From NCBI GenBank assembly GCA_965215615.1, contig OZ244068.1, positions 992,001-1,056,000 of the forward strand: DNA of 64,000 nt, written 5' to 3'. Both the position numbers and the translations under genes were made by a program. The stretch is from CBDATA01 sp965215615. Its GTDB lineage: Bacteria > Acidobacteriota > Vicinamibacteria > Marinacidobacterales > Marinacidobacteraceae. Shown here in pieces: positions 42,437-51,661 of the stretch. Every line of letters starts with the position of its first letter. Within the stretch, counting starts at the first letter, position 1. The notes below the pieces were generated by a model. It searched no databases. It saw only the letters and a list, made by a program, of their open reading frames with translations, and had not been told where the DNA came from.

Positions 42437-44487
42437 CGCTCGCGGAACAACTGGATCGCCGGGAGCAGCGCCTGGCGGTCGTGGAGCGCTGGCGCGAACA
42501 GGTCGCCGAGCCGCCGCAGCCGGTCCGGCATGTTCTCGATGGTGAACTGATCGGGAGTGAGCCCCGAATCGAGTTCGTCCCAGTCGAGCGGGGTCGAAAC
42601 CGAGGCTTCCGGGACCGGCCGCGCCGCGTAGGGAGGGACGATCGTCTGGCCGCGGCGATTCTGGAGGAAATCGAGATAGACCCGGCCGCCGCGCTGCCCC
42701 ACCGCCCGCTCCACGGTGGCGATTTCCGGATGGCGGGCGGCGACCCAGGTCGAGACCGCCTCGCAGAACTGCCGGACGATCTCGTAGGGGTAGATCGGAT
42801 CCAGCGGGACATAGACGTGGAGCCCGCTCGCGCCCGAGGTCTTGAGGCAGGGCCGGAGGCCGATGCCGCGGAGCGTCTTGCCGAAGGCGCGGGCCAGCCG
42901 GATCACGTCGGAGAACGGCCCGCCGCCCGGATCGAGATCGAAGACCGCCCAATCGGGGTGATCCGGCCGGTCGCGCCGGGAAAGCCACGGGTGGATATCC
43001 ACGCTCCCGAGGTTGGCCGCGAAGAGGAGCGCGCCCGGATCGTTGATGATGAGGTAGCGGATGCTTTCTCCCCGACTTGAGACGATTTCCTCGGTTTCGA
43101 GCCAGTCCGGGGCGTGTTCGGGCAAGTCTTTTTGGTAGAACGCCTTGCCGCGAATGCCGTCCGGATAGCGAAGCAGGTGCGCCGGGCGCTCGCGCAGATG
43201 GGGGAGCAGGTGCTCGGCGACCTGGTCGTAATAGCGGATCAGGTCTCCCTTGGTGTAGCCGTGCTCGGGCCAGAACACCTTGTCCAGGTTGGTGAAGTGG
43301 ATCGGCCGGGCGCGTTCGAGCTCCGCCCGCCGCCGGGAGAGTCCTTCGAGAACGTGGGACGGAGGCGGAGCAGCGGCGGACGGAATGCGGACGCATTCGG
43401 GAGATGGGTAGGCACCCCCGGCGCGCCGCGCGATGGTTCCCGGCAGCCCGGCCGCCTCCGAGGCGCGGTGGACATCCTCGCCGCGAGCCCGGACGTGTTC
43501 TCCCATGAGCAGGTTCTCGCTCTCGGGAAGAAGGGTGGATAAAAGCGCCTTGCGCTCGATCAGCGGGGTCTTCCGGATGTCCCATTCCTCGTAGCGGAGG
43601 AGGTCGAGCGCGTAGAAGGCGACCGGCGCGCTCTCGTCGCCGGCGAGCCGTTCGCGCATCCGGGCCATCGAAGGCCGCTCGTTCCGGTCGGTGGCGACCA
43701 GCGCGCCGAAAAGAAGCGCCCGTTCGGCCCGCAGCCGGCCGGCATCGGCGATCAGCTCCGGCGTATCGGGAACCCGGCCTCCGGTTTCGGCGGCCGCAAG
43801 CCGCGTTCCTTCGGGGGCCACTTCGAGGAAGGCGGGGATTCCGGCGAGCTCCGGTTCGAAGAGCCAGTCGGGGTCGGAGAAAGGGGCCCGTTCGCCCGAA
43901 GGCCGCACCGCCGTCGGGAGCGGGTTACCGGTCCAGATGGCTGCGCCGGGGAGGTCGAAGAACGGCTGCCGGTCGTCCGCGGCTCGTGCGTAGCGGTCCC
44001 GCCCCTTGAAGAGCAGCCATTCGTCCGGGCCACGGGCGGTCCGGACCAGGTGCCACGAGCCGCGGAGCTTCCGGCCCCGCATTTCGACGACCAGCTTCCC
44101 GTCGCGCACCCCGGCGAGGCCTCCTTCGTCTCCGCCCTCGGTGATCCGGTATCCGCCGGCATCCCAGATGTCCATCGTCCCGCCGCCGTATTCGCCTTCC
44201 GGGATCACCCCCTGGAATTCGATGTACGAGAGCGGGTGGTCCTCGGTGCGGACCGCCAGCTTGCGAACCGTCGGGTCGCAGGAAAACCCCTTGGGAACCG
44301 CCCACGACTTCAGTACTCCCCGCATTTCGAGCCGAAGGTCGTAATGGAGCCGTCGCGCCTCGTGGCGGTGGACCACGAATCGCAGGTCTTTCGATTCGCG
44401 GGCCGTCCGGGGCGGAGGTTCGGGAGTGCGGGCGAAGTCCCGCTTGCGTTCGTACTCGGCGATGTTTTTCGGAGAGTGCGGCCCCAC
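42418..44487 (-). CDS. ligD: LigD-like PE-POL protein with inactivated ligase domain
   Basis: 689 residues from GTG 44487 (GATAAT six bases before); ATG 44511 is the alternative. Three regions: an N-terminal 3'-phosphoesterase (about 5-165: FVVHRHEARRLHYDLRLEMRG, EDHPLSYIEFQGVIPEGEYGG), a shortened middle related to the adenylation domain (about 195-385), and a C-terminal primase-polymerase (from about 400: HFTNLDKVFWPEHGYTKGD, AVFDLDPGGG, LKTSGASGLHVYVPL, RGGRVYLDF). In the ligase motif I the invariant Lys, Asp and Arg are replaced: WLFEPELAGIPAF against the canonical E-x-K-x-D-G-x-R. Motif IV reads PGTIARR and the OB-fold is gone. It can prime, extend and trim ends but should not seal nicks. 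No Ku gene is nearby. Confidence 0.85.
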   Translation of the reverse strand: MGPHSPKNIAEYERKRDFARTPEPPPRTARESKDLRFVVHRHEARRLHYDLRLEMRGVLKSWAVPKGFSCDPTVRKLAVRTEDHPLSYIEFQGVIPEGEYGGGTMDIWDAGGYRITEGGDEGGLAGVRDGKLVVEMRGRKLRGSWHLVRTARGPDEWLLFKGRDRYARAADDRQPFFDLPGAAIWTGNPLPTAVRPSGERAPFSDPDWLFEPELAGIPAFLEVAPEGTRLAAAETGGRVPDTPELIADAGRLRAERALLFGALVATDRNERPSMARMRERLAGDESAPVAFYALDLLRYEEWDIRKTPLIERKALLSTLLPESENLLMGEHVRARGEDVHRASEAAGLPGTIARRAGGAYPSPECVRIPSAAAPPPSHVLEGLSRRRAELERARPIHFTNLDKVFWPEHGYTKGDLIRYYDQVAEHLLPHLRERPAHLLRYPDGIRGKAFYQKDLPEHAPDWLETEEIVSSRGESIRYLIINDPGALLFAANLGSVDIHPWLSRRDRPDHPDWAVFDLDPGGGPFSDVIRLARAFGKTLRGIGLRPCLKTSGASGLHVYVPLDPIYPYEIVRQFCEAVSTWVAARHPEIATVERAVGQRGGRVYLDFLQNRRGQTIVPPYAARPVPEASVSTPLDWDELDSGLTPDQFTIENMPDRLRRLGDLFAPALHDRQALLPAIQLFRERYLEAP

Positions 44488-44493
44488 GCCGCG

Positions 44494-44511
44494 ATTATCG
44501 GTTGGTAGCAT
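44494..44511. promoter_or_regulatory. Divergent -10 elements between ligD-like gene and S9 peptidase
   Basis: Minus strand: GATAAT (44499-44494), six bases, GTG 44487. Plus strand: TAGCAT (44506-44511), eight bases, ATG 44520. Both promoters would lie within a 33-base intergenic stretch. Confidence 0.5.
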
Positions 44512-44519
44512 CAGCGCTC

Positions 44520-46652
44520 ATGCGTTTTTGCCTGGTACTCCCGGTTCTGATGGCCTTCGGGTGTGGGGGCCCCGTGGAGCCTCCCCGGCTCACGCTCGAC
44601 GGCGTGCTGGGAATCCGCCATCCCTCGCAACCGGTCTGGATCCCGGACGGTGGTCGCATCTTCTTCGTCTGGGACCGGAACCAGGAAATGGACCTCTACT
44701 CGATCGAGCCCGGCCCGGGAGCGCCGCCCCGGCGACTCACGAACTGGGGAGAGGACTACGAGCGGATCGGAGATCTCTTCTTCGGAGCCGACGGGGTGAC
44801 TCTCCATTTCAGCCGCAACGGTCGCCTCTACCGGATGCATCCGGACGAGGCGGGAACCCTCGAGCCGGTCTTTGGTCCCGAGCCGGGAGGAGAAGCGGAC
44901 TACGCGATCTCGCCCGATGGCGAGCGGCTTGCCTTCACCCGCGCCGGCGACCTCCACATCCGGGATCTTTCGGGAGATGCCGAGATCCGGCTCACCCGGT
45001 CGGATGCAGTCGATGCGAATCCGGTGTGGTCTCCCGATGGTCGGTTTCTCGCCTACACAGCCGTGGAAGCCGAAGCGGTGGACACGGCCCACGAGATCGT
45101 CGGAGAGAAGCTGCGGTTCCGCAGCCGTTCTTTGGGTTCGACGGACCTGATGGTGGTCGCGGCGATCCCCGGCGGAGTGGCCCGGCGCATCGCCTCCGGG
45201 CCCGAATCGGCCTCGGCTCCGCGCTGGATCAGCCCGTTCCGGCTGGTCTTCCAGGATGTTTCGCCGGATTACCGCCGTCGCCGCATCCGGGTTGCCGATC
45301 TTCGCGACGGAACGACGCGCCTGCTCCATGAGGTCGAGGATCCGAAGTGGTGGAGTCTCGCCTACCTCGGCGCCGAACCCCGCCCGTCTCCGGATGGAGC
45401 GTGGATCGCCTTCGTGGATGACAGCTCCGGCTGGGATCGGCTGATGGTCCTGTCCGCGAACGGCGGCGAGCCGCACCCGCTCACCCCCGAAGGACAGGAC
45501 GCGAGGCGCTACGCTTGGTCGCCGGATGGTCGTTTCCTGGCTTTCGATGCCAACCCCGACCATCCCGGACAAAGGCAACTGTTCCTGCTGGAAGCGGCCG
45601 ACCTTCCGGACGCGACTCCCCGCCCGCTCACTTCGGGCCGGGGCGCGAGCATCCAGACCACGAACGAGGGTGGCTTCGCTCTCACCGCCGAACACGGGGG
45701 TTTTTCGCCCGACGGCACCGCACTGGTCTTCCAGCGCACCGGCCCGCGCGATCCCGCCGATCTCTTCCGGGTTTCGACGGAATCCGCCGGAGAACCGGTC
45801 CGGCTCACCGAGTCGGTCCCGGAGGAGCTGGACCGGGAGTGGTTCACCGAGGGCGAGTTCCTTCGGTTTCCGGCGCGCGAACTGGGCAGGGAAGTTCCCG
45901 GCTATTTGTTCGTTCCGGACGAACGGGACCGGACGGAGCGGCACCCGGCGATCGTCTGGGTCCACGGCGACGGCATCGCCCAGAACTACGACGGTTGGCA
46001 CATCCGGCGCGACTACGCCGTCTATCACTCCTTCCACCAGCTTCTGGTGCAGGAGGGCTACGTGGTGCTCATGCCCGACTACCGGGGCAGCGTCGGATAC
46101 GGCCGCGATTTCCGCCAGGCACCGTACCGGGACGTGGGAGGAGGGGATTACCAGGACGTGGCGGCTGCCGCCGATTACCTCCGGACGCTCGACTTCGTGG
46201 ATCCCGAGCGGATCGGGGTCTGGGGGCTCAGCTACGGCGGTTTCCTCACGCTCCAGGCGCTGACTCTCGATCCGACGCTCTTCGCCGCCGGGGTGAACGT
46301 CGCCGGAGTCGGAGATTTCGCGCTCTGGCATGACGACCCGGGCGGAGGCTGGGTAGTCGGCCGGATGGGAAACCCCGAGGAAGAGCCCGAGGTGTATGAA
46401 CGCGGCGCGCCCGCCCGGCGAGTGGAGCAAATCGAGCGGCCGCTGTTGATTCTGCACGGGACCGCCGATGTCAACGTCCCGTACTTCGAGTCGCTCAACC
46501 TGGTGGACCTCCTGCTGCGGGAAGCCAACCCGGACTTCGATTTCGTGACCTATTCCGGGGAGTTCCACTACTTCCACCGCGAACACGTCCTGCGGGATGC
46601 CTGGAACCGGGTCCACCGGTTCTTCGACCGCCATTTGAAGGAGACCGGCTGA
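44520..46652 (+). CDS. S9-family prolyl oligopeptidase-like lipoprotein
   Basis: 710 residues from ATG 44520. Lipobox in LPVLMAFGCGG puts the lipid on Cys 16. A seven-bladed WD40-like propeller (blades with AISPDGERLAFTRAG, WSPDGRFLAYTAVE, RPSPDGAWIAFVDD, WSPDGRFLAFDANP, GFSPDGTALVFQR) is followed by the alpha/beta-hydrolase: WVHGDGIAQNY, YRGSVGYGRDF, nucleophile elbow GLSYGGF, Asp in HGTADVNVPY, and His in SGEFHYFHREH. It cleaves short peptides, in the periplasm or at the surface. Complete; normal length. Confidence 0.92.
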   Translation: MRFCLVLPVLMAFGCGGPVEPPRLTLDGVLGIRHPSQPVWIPDGGRIFFVWDRNQEMDLYSIEPGPGAPPRRLTNWGEDYERIGDLFFGADGVTLHFSRNGRLYRMHPDEAGTLEPVFGPEPGGEADYAISPDGERLAFTRAGDLHIRDLSGDAEIRLTRSDAVDANPVWSPDGRFLAYTAVEAEAVDTAHEIVGEKLRFRSRSLGSTDLMVVAAIPGGVARRIASGPESASAPRWISPFRLVFQDVSPDYRRRRIRVADLRDGTTRLLHEVEDPKWWSLAYLGAEPRPSPDGAWIAFVDDSSGWDRLMVLSANGGEPHPLTPEGQDARRYAWSPDGRFLAFDANPDHPGQRQLFLLEAADLPDATPRPLTSGRGASIQTTNEGGFALTAEHGGFSPDGTALVFQRTGPRDPADLFRVSTESAGEPVRLTESVPEELDREWFTEGEFLRFPARELGREVPGYLFVPDERDRTERHPAIVWVHGDGIAQNYDGWHIRRDYAVYHSFHQLLVQEGYVVLMPDYRGSVGYGRDFRQAPYRDVGGGDYQDVAAAADYLRTLDFVDPERIGVWGLSYGGFLTLQALTLDPTLFAAGVNVAGVGDFALWHDDPGGGWVVGRMGNPEEEPEVYERGAPARRVEQIERPLLILHGTADVNVPYFESLNLVDLLLREANPDFDFVTYSGEFHYFHREHVLRDAWNRVHRFFDRHLKETG

Positions 46653-46658
46653 ACCGGG

Positions 46659-48023
46659 TCAGCGCTCGAGCTGTTCGCGAAACCCCGGCGGAACTTCCAT
46701 CCCGAGGGCTTCGGCTTCCGCGAGATGCCGGAGCGCTTCGGCACGCCGTTCGCGGCTTCGCTCCACGTCGGCGAGCAGGAAGTGGATGCCGGCGCGGGAA
46801 CGTGGCGGTGCGCCTTCCCGCTCCGCCGCCATGAGCGCCCGGTTCAGAGCGCTGGCCGCTTCGGGGAAACGGCCGTCGCTTGCGAGAAGCTGCCCGAGCC
46901 CCTGAAGCGCCGCGGGGTGGTCCGGCTCCCGATCGAGTGCCTGGCGCAGGAGCCGCTCCGCCTCCCGCAGGTCGCCGCGCTGGAAATGGAGGCTCGAAGC
47001 GCCGAGCAGGGTGGGCAGGTGGCCGGGGTCGGCAGCGGCAGAGCGGCGATAGAAGCTGTCGGCCTCGGCATCCCGCCCGGTTCGCGCCAGCAGGTTCGCG
47101 AGGTTGGCGAGAGCCGGACTGGAATCGGGGTCGCGTGACAGGGCCGCCCGGTAGCCGGCTTCTGCTTCGTCCGTGCGGCCGAGACGGGCCAGCGCGTTGG
47201 CGTGGTTGTAGCGGAGGTTCGCGTTCTCCGGGTCTTCGTCCACGAGCCGCCGGTAGATGATCTCGGCGCTCGCATCGTTTCCGCTCGCGGTCGCCCGTCG
47301 CGCCCGGGCCTCGCGTCCCCGGCGGTCGCGCCGCAGGTCTTCCACCGCAAGCAGCAGGGGGTCCGGGTCGGAGGCCGGCCCGGTCGCGAGACGGGCACGG
47401 CGGGCAGCTTCGGCGGCGGCTTCCGGATCCGGAAGTGCGGCCAGTGCCTGGGCGAGGAAGGACCAGCCGGCGGTGGAGGCGGGATGGGTTTCGAGAAGAG
47501 CCTGAAACGCGTCGCGGGCGCTCTCGTTTTCTCCGGCGGCGAGCAGGCGGCGACCCTGGGCCAGCCCGGCTTCGAGAGAACGGGGGGCGGCGGAACGAAG
47601 TGCTTCCCAGGCCGATGCCGGATCTTCTCCGAGAGCTTCGAGAAGGCGTGCCCGGAGCGCGAGCGAAGGAGCGAAACCGGAGTTCCGGCGGAGCGCCTCC
47701 TCCGCGAGCCGGAGAGCGCGTTCCGGGTCTCCGAACTCGACCATGCGTCCTTCGAGGTGTGGTGCCCGGTGGTCCTGCCGGCCCAGCCGCGCGGCCTCGG
47801 CATACGCGACGGCAGCCGGGGAGGGGAGGCGGTGGGCGTGGAGAACCATGGCCAAATGGAGCCAGCGGGTCGGGTCGTTTCGATCTTCGCGGGTCCGGTC
47901 GAGAGCGCTTCGGATCGAGTCGGCGACCGCGGGCTCCATGCCGGAGGTGGAGATATCCAGAAGATCGGCTCCGCCACAGGCGATTCCGCTCAGGATGAGC
48001 AGCGTCGCGAAGAGCGTTCTCAT
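46659..48023 (-). CDS. TPR lipoprotein
   Basis: 454 residues. N-terminus MRTLFATLLILSGIACGG with a lipobox (Cys 16). From about residue 50 to the end it is made of TPR helices: LHLAMVLHAHRLPSPAAVAYAEAARLG, RLAEEALRRNSGFAPSLALRARLLEALG, YNHANALARLGRTDEAEAGYRAALSRDPDSSPALANLANLLARTG and more. It overlaps the upstream CRTAC1-like gene by 4 bases (ATGA) and is the last gene of the seven-gene run. CRTAC1-like and TPR proteins are often neighbours in related genomes; a scaffold role is probable. Confidence 0.87.
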   Translation of the reverse strand: MRTLFATLLILSGIACGGADLLDISTSGMEPAVADSIRSALDRTREDRNDPTRWLHLAMVLHAHRLPSPAAVAYAEAARLGRQDHRAPHLEGRMVEFGDPERALRLAEEALRRNSGFAPSLALRARLLEALGEDPASAWEALRSAAPRSLEAGLAQGRRLLAAGENESARDAFQALLETHPASTAGWSFLAQALAALPDPEAAAEAARRARLATGPASDPDPLLLAVEDLRRDRRGREARARRATASGNDASAEIIYRRLVDEDPENANLRYNHANALARLGRTDEAEAGYRAALSRDPDSSPALANLANLLARTGRDAEADSFYRRSAAADPGHLPTLLGASSLHFQRGDLREAERLLRQALDREPDHPAALQGLGQLLASDGRFPEAASALNRALMAAEREGAPPRSRAGIHFLLADVERSRERRAEALRHLAEAEALGMEVPPGFREQLER

Positions 48024-49618
48024 CGTCCCGCTCCGCGTCCGAGAACCACCGCCCGCCCGGTTCGGGGAACGGGAAAGGTTTCTTCGATCCCGTCAGACCA
48101 CCGCACCAGCAGCCGCTGGATGACGATTCCTTCGGGCAGGCCGAAATGCGCCCGCGGGTCCGACGATCCGAGGTAGGAAACCCCGGGATTCGCACGGGAA
48201 ACGCGCCGGCCGGCGTTCGTTTCGAGGATGACGACGGCACCGTGGTCGGGAGCGCCTCCGGGAGTGCGTGGGTCCACGATCAGCCACCCGTCGCCCGAGG
48301 CCGAATCGTTCCGGAAAACCCGCGCCGGTCCGCCGGCCGCGCTGAAGACGAGGTCCGGATCGCCGTCCTGATCGAGATCGCCGGCGGCGAGGCCGCGTCC
48401 GACCGCCCGGAATCCGGTGAGACCCGGCGATCCGGCGCTTCCGTCCTCGAATCGCGAGCCGGTGCTTTGGAGGAGCAGGATGCTCTCCGCATACGGCTCG
48501 AGGAAGGGCTCCCGGACCGGCTCGCCGGGTGGCCGGGCGACCCGCCCGTTTGCGACCGCGAGGTCGAGGTGTCCGTCGTGGTCGAAGTCGGCGAGGATCG
48601 CGCCGAAGCCGGTCGTCCGGAGTCCGAGAGTCCCGAGCCCGATGCCGATGGTCCCGTCGGTGAATCCGCCACCCGGCCCGGCGAGGTAGGCGGTGTTCGT
48701 CTCGTCGGCGAAGTGGGTGAGCAGGATGTCGAAGTCGGCATCCCCGTCGAGGTCGCCGATATCCACTCCCATCCCCGCTTCCGGCCGCCCGAATCCGCTG
48801 AGCGCCACTCCGCGCAGCAGGGCCTCTTCAGTGAACGTTCCGTTGCCGGAATTCACCCAGAGATGGTTCGCCTCGGTGTCGTTCGCGACCAGGAAGTCGA
48901 GCCGGCCATCCCCGGTGAAATCGTGGCAGACAACACCGAGCCCGCGCGCCCGGAAGGCGGCAACCCCCGAAAGGGCGCTGACATCCTCGAAACGCCCCTC
49001 GCCGAGTCCGCGATAGAGGGCATCCGGGAGCCCGGGAATCTCGGTGGGGCCGCAGTAGTCCCGGGGGCCGGTAGCTGAATGGCAGGAGAAGTCCGGGTCG
49101 TAATCCATGTAGCGGGTCACGAAGAGGTCGAGGTTTCCATCGGCGTCGTAGTCGCAAAAGACCGCGGACGCGGACCAGCCGCCGGGGTCCGGAGATTCGG
49201 GGGCGAGATCGAACGAGCCGTCTCCCCGGTTGAGGAGCAGGGCGTTTTTCCGGTAGCCGGTCCGGTAGAGGTCGGGGAGTGCGTCGCCGCTTGCGTCGCC
49301 CACTGCGATTCCCATCCCGTAAGCCGGAATCCCGGGAACCGGCTCGCTGCGGAACGAGAAGCTGCCCTCGTTCCGGAAGAGACGATCCGGCCCGCGCCCC
49401 TGGACGAGGAAGATGTCGAGGTCTCCGTCGCCATCGTGGTCGAGGAGTCCCACTCCCGAACCCATGATCTCCGGCATGAACCAGGGGGGCTGTGCGGGGG
49501 TGCCCCGGCCGGTTTCGTGGACGAAAGCGAGCGCTCCTTCCTCTTCGACGAAGAGCGGCTGGGCGACTGCTCCCGCCGGAAAGAAGAGGAGCGCCGCTCC
49601 GAGTGGTACGAGTTTCAG
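48020..49618 (-). CDS. CRTAC1-like secreted FG-GAP/VCBS protein with UnbV (ASPIC) domain
   Basis: 532 residues if it starts at CTG 49618, which overlaps the upstream stop as CTGA; there is no ATG, GTG or TTG that would keep the signal LKLVPLGAALLFFPAGAVAQ, so a CTG start or re-initiation is proposed. The body has Ca-binding D-x-D-G-D loops: DHDGDGDLDIF, DYDADGNLDLF, DFTGDGRLDFL, DLDGDADFDIL, DFDHDGHLDLA, DLDQDGDPDLV, forming a beta-propeller, and the C-terminal ASPIC/UnbV domain (GVSYLGSSDPRAHFGLPEG, then LLVRWSDGIEETFP). Such proteins are extracellular; partners and substrates are not known. Confidence 0.85.
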   Translation of the reverse strand: MKLVPLGAALLFFPAGAVAQPLFVEEEGALAFVHETGRGTPAQPPWFMPEIMGSGVGLLDHDGDGDLDIFLVQGRGPDRLFRNEGSFSFRSEPVPGIPAYGMGIAVGDASGDALPDLYRTGYRKNALLLNRGDGSFDLAPESPDPGGWSASAVFCDYDADGNLDLFVTRYMDYDPDFSCHSATGPRDYCGPTEIPGLPDALYRGLGEGRFEDVSALSGVAAFRARGLGVVCHDFTGDGRLDFLVANDTEANHLWVNSGNGTFTEEALLRGVALSGFGRPEAGMGVDIGDLDGDADFDILLTHFADETNTAYLAGPGGGFTDGTIGIGLGTLGLRTTGFGAILADFDHDGHLDLAVANGRVARPPGEPVREPFLEPYAESILLLQSTGSRFEDGSAGSPGLTGFRAVGRGLAAGDLDQDGDPDLVFSAAGGPARVFRNDSASGDGWLIVDPRTPGGAPDHGAVVILETNAGRRVSRANPGVSYLGSSDPRAHFGLPEGIVIQRLLVRWSDGIEETFPVPRTGRAVVLGRGAGR

Positions 49619-50874
49619 GAGGTGGGCCGGAGGAGGACGGAATGCGGGCCGATGTCCCGGAGCGAAGGCGTTCCGGCGAGCTGCATCGCGAGCTTCAGCT
49701 CGGCGCGCAGGATGCGGAGCACCGCTTCCACGCCCGATTCGCCAAACGCGGCGAGCCCCCAGAGGTAGGCGCGGCCGATCAGCACGGCATCCGCACCGAG
49801 AGCCAGCGCCTTGAAGATGTCCACTCCGCGACGGATGCCGCTGTCCATGAGGACCGGGATGCGCCCGCCGATCGTCTCCGCGACCTCCGGCAGGCTTTCG
49901 AGCGCGCCGATCCCGCTTTCTTCGGCACGGCCGCCGTGGTTCGAGACCACGATCCCGTCCACGCCGTGTTCGAGGCAAAGAGCCGCGTCCTCGGCGGTGA
50001 CGATGCCCTTGAGCAGGAGTTTCATCGAAGTGATGTCGCGAAGCCGCTTCACGACGTCCCAGGTCAGGGCCGGCTGGTTGAGCCCCGCGAACCGGCTCCT
50101 CCCGGTGGCATCCTCCACGGCGATCCCGTCGAACATCGGCTTTCGGGAAACATGGTTGGCGAAGCCGGGCTGGTGGCAGGCGGAGCACTCCCGGTTGTCG
50201 AGGCGGGCGGCGAGCTCGGTCGTGATCCGGTTGCTGCCGGCGGGGAGATCGACGGTGAGCACGAGCGCCGGGCATCCGGCGGTTTCGGCGCGGGCGACGA
50301 GCTGCTTCGTCGCCTCGAAACGGGTGGTCGGGTAGAGCTGGTACCAGACGGGCTCGCTCCGCGCCTCGTTCACCTCTTCGATGCTGGTGGTGGTGACCGT
50401 GGAGAGCAGTTGGAGGTGGTCCAGCGTCCGCGCCGCCCTCGCCGCCGCGAGTTCGCCGTCCGGATGGAAGGCGCGCTGGCTGCCGCAGGGGGCGAGGCCG
50501 ATGGGGGAAGTCCATTCGCGGGAAAAGAGCGAAACCCGCATGTCCGGGTCGGAGACATCCACGAGCCGCCGGGCCCGGATTCCGGTTTCCTCGAACGCGC
50601 GCCGGTTGGCGGCGAGCGTTCCCTCGCCGTCCACGCCGGTGGCGATGTAGCCGTAGTGAGCCGGAGGAAGGCTCCTTTCGGCGACCGCCCGGAAATCGAA
50701 CACGTCCACCCCGTCTTCCGGATCTTCGATCATTCGGCGCGGGAATCGGTTGAAGCCGAACGCTTCTTCCCCGGCCGACGCGACGGAATCTTCGGCTCTT
50801 CGTCGCTCCCAGCATCCGGAGCCGAGCAACGGGCTGCCCAGGAGAAAGCGAAGGAAGCGCCGGCGGTGGTTCAT
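49615..50874 (-). CDS. Exported FMN-dependent alpha-hydroxyacid oxidase/dehydrogenase
   Basis: 419 residues. The N-terminus MNHRRRFLRFLLGSPLLGSGC carries a Tat-type RRRFLR motif and a possible lipobox, so this flavoenzyme is probably folded in the cytoplasm and then exported, which is unusual for the lactate/glycolate oxidase family. FMN and catalytic residues: PIGLAPCGSQRAFHPDGE, YQLYP, LTVDLPAGSNR, LLLKGI (Lys), VSNHGGRAEES (base His), LMDSGIRRGVDIFKALALGADAVLIGRAYLWGL. It oxidises a 2-hydroxy acid and passes electrons on; the dicytochrome-like protein of the same gene run is a candidate acceptor. Fifth gene of the run. Confidence 0.9.
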   Translation of the reverse strand: MNHRRRFLRFLLGSPLLGSGCWERRRAEDSVASAGEEAFGFNRFPRRMIEDPEDGVDVFDFRAVAERSLPPAHYGYIATGVDGEGTLAANRRAFEETGIRARRLVDVSDPDMRVSLFSREWTSPIGLAPCGSQRAFHPDGELAAARAARTLDHLQLLSTVTTTSIEEVNEARSEPVWYQLYPTTRFEATKQLVARAETAGCPALVLTVDLPAGSNRITTELAARLDNRECSACHQPGFANHVSRKPMFDGIAVEDATGRSRFAGLNQPALTWDVVKRLRDITSMKLLLKGIVTAEDAALCLEHGVDGIVVSNHGGRAEESGIGALESLPEVAETIGGRIPVLMDSGIRRGVDIFKALALGADAVLIGRAYLWGLAAFGESGVEAVLRILRAELKLAMQLAGTPSLRDIGPHSVLLRPTS

Positions 50875-50902
50875 GGTGGGCCGCTTGGTGGGGCCTCGCC
50901 GG

Positions 50903-51661
50903 TCAGTGCGGGCTTTCTTCGGCCTCCGGCTCGGCGCGGAAGCTCAGATCCGGCAGATGGCGGACGACCCACTGCTCGCTCTTCGAGAGGATCCCGGCGA
51001 GCTTTGCGGTGACTTCCATGGCACCTTCCGGCCCGAGGGCGCGGGCGAGGGGAGAACCCTGATCGAGCGCCGCGAAATTCGCCAGATGGAAAAAATGGAC
51101 ATATCCGCTGTCGCCGCCGAGGGTGATCGCACCGGAGGAATGGTGCATGTTCGCTTCCTCGAAGTGCGGGAGGACGTCTTCGGCCATCACCCGGATGTAA
51201 TCCTGCTCCCGGCCGGGGACGACGGTGACCCATTGGACGAGCATCAGCGCCGGTTCGCGGTCCGAAGGCAGGGGATTGTCGAGATCGGGGGTCGTCCGGA
51301 GCGCATAGGTGGCGCGTCCGGTCACCGCGCTCTCGATGCGGCCCAGCAGACGGATGTGCTCCGGGTCGGGTACCGCGGGACGGTCGAGGACACCGAACTG
51401 CTCGAGCGGCGCGAGCCTGAGAAAACGGAAGTGATTTCCAAAGCCCGCGGTGCGGCTGACGCTCTGCCACGCGGCCCCTGCCTTCTGGTCGAGTGCGGCC
51501 CTTTCGCTTTCGGCGGCGAGGAACTCCTCTACCCGGTCGGGCGACACCTCGATCAGCGTCATCTCCATCCAGGGAGTCGCTTCCGGCATTTCCTGGGCGG
51601 CAGACACCGCCGGAAGAAGCGCGACCCCGATCCGGCCCAGGATCCGGAAGGTTCTCAACAA
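50903..51661 (-). CDS. Secreted protein, possible ferredoxin-like/ABM fold
   Basis: 252 residues from TTG 51661, overlapping the ankyrin gene stop by 7 bases. Signal peptide LRTFRILGRIGVALLPAVSAAQ. The mature part begins WMEMTLIEVSPDRVEEFLAAESERAAL and later has PALMLVQWVTVVPGREQDYIRVMAEDVLPHFEEA, two halves with the rhythm of dimeric alpha/beta-barrel (antibiotic-biosynthesis-monooxygenase-like) repeats. No cofactor motif is visible. I cannot name it; it is in the run between the ankyrin protein and the FMN oxidase and so probably takes part in the same process. Confidence 0.7.
   Translation of the reverse strand: MLRTFRILGRIGVALLPAVSAAQEMPEATPWMEMTLIEVSPDRVEEFLAAESERAALDQKAGAAWQSVSRTAGFGNHFRFLRLAPLEQFGVLDRPAVPDPEHIRLLGRIESAVTGRATYALRTTPDLDNPLPSDREPALMLVQWVTVVPGREQDYIRVMAEDVLPHFEEANMHHSSGAITLGGDSGYVHFFHLANFAALDQGSPLARALGPEGAMEVTAKLAGILSKSEQWVVRHLPDLSFRAEPEAEESPH

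Noticed and set aside
44511..46634. 707-codon minus-strand frame opposite the S9 peptidase
   Set aside because: Antisense shadow; the catalytic triad and propeller blades are on the plus strand.
42418..46652. Complete bacterial NHEJ (Ku-LigD) locus
   Set aside because: No Ku gene is adjacent and the ligase domain lacks catalytic residues.
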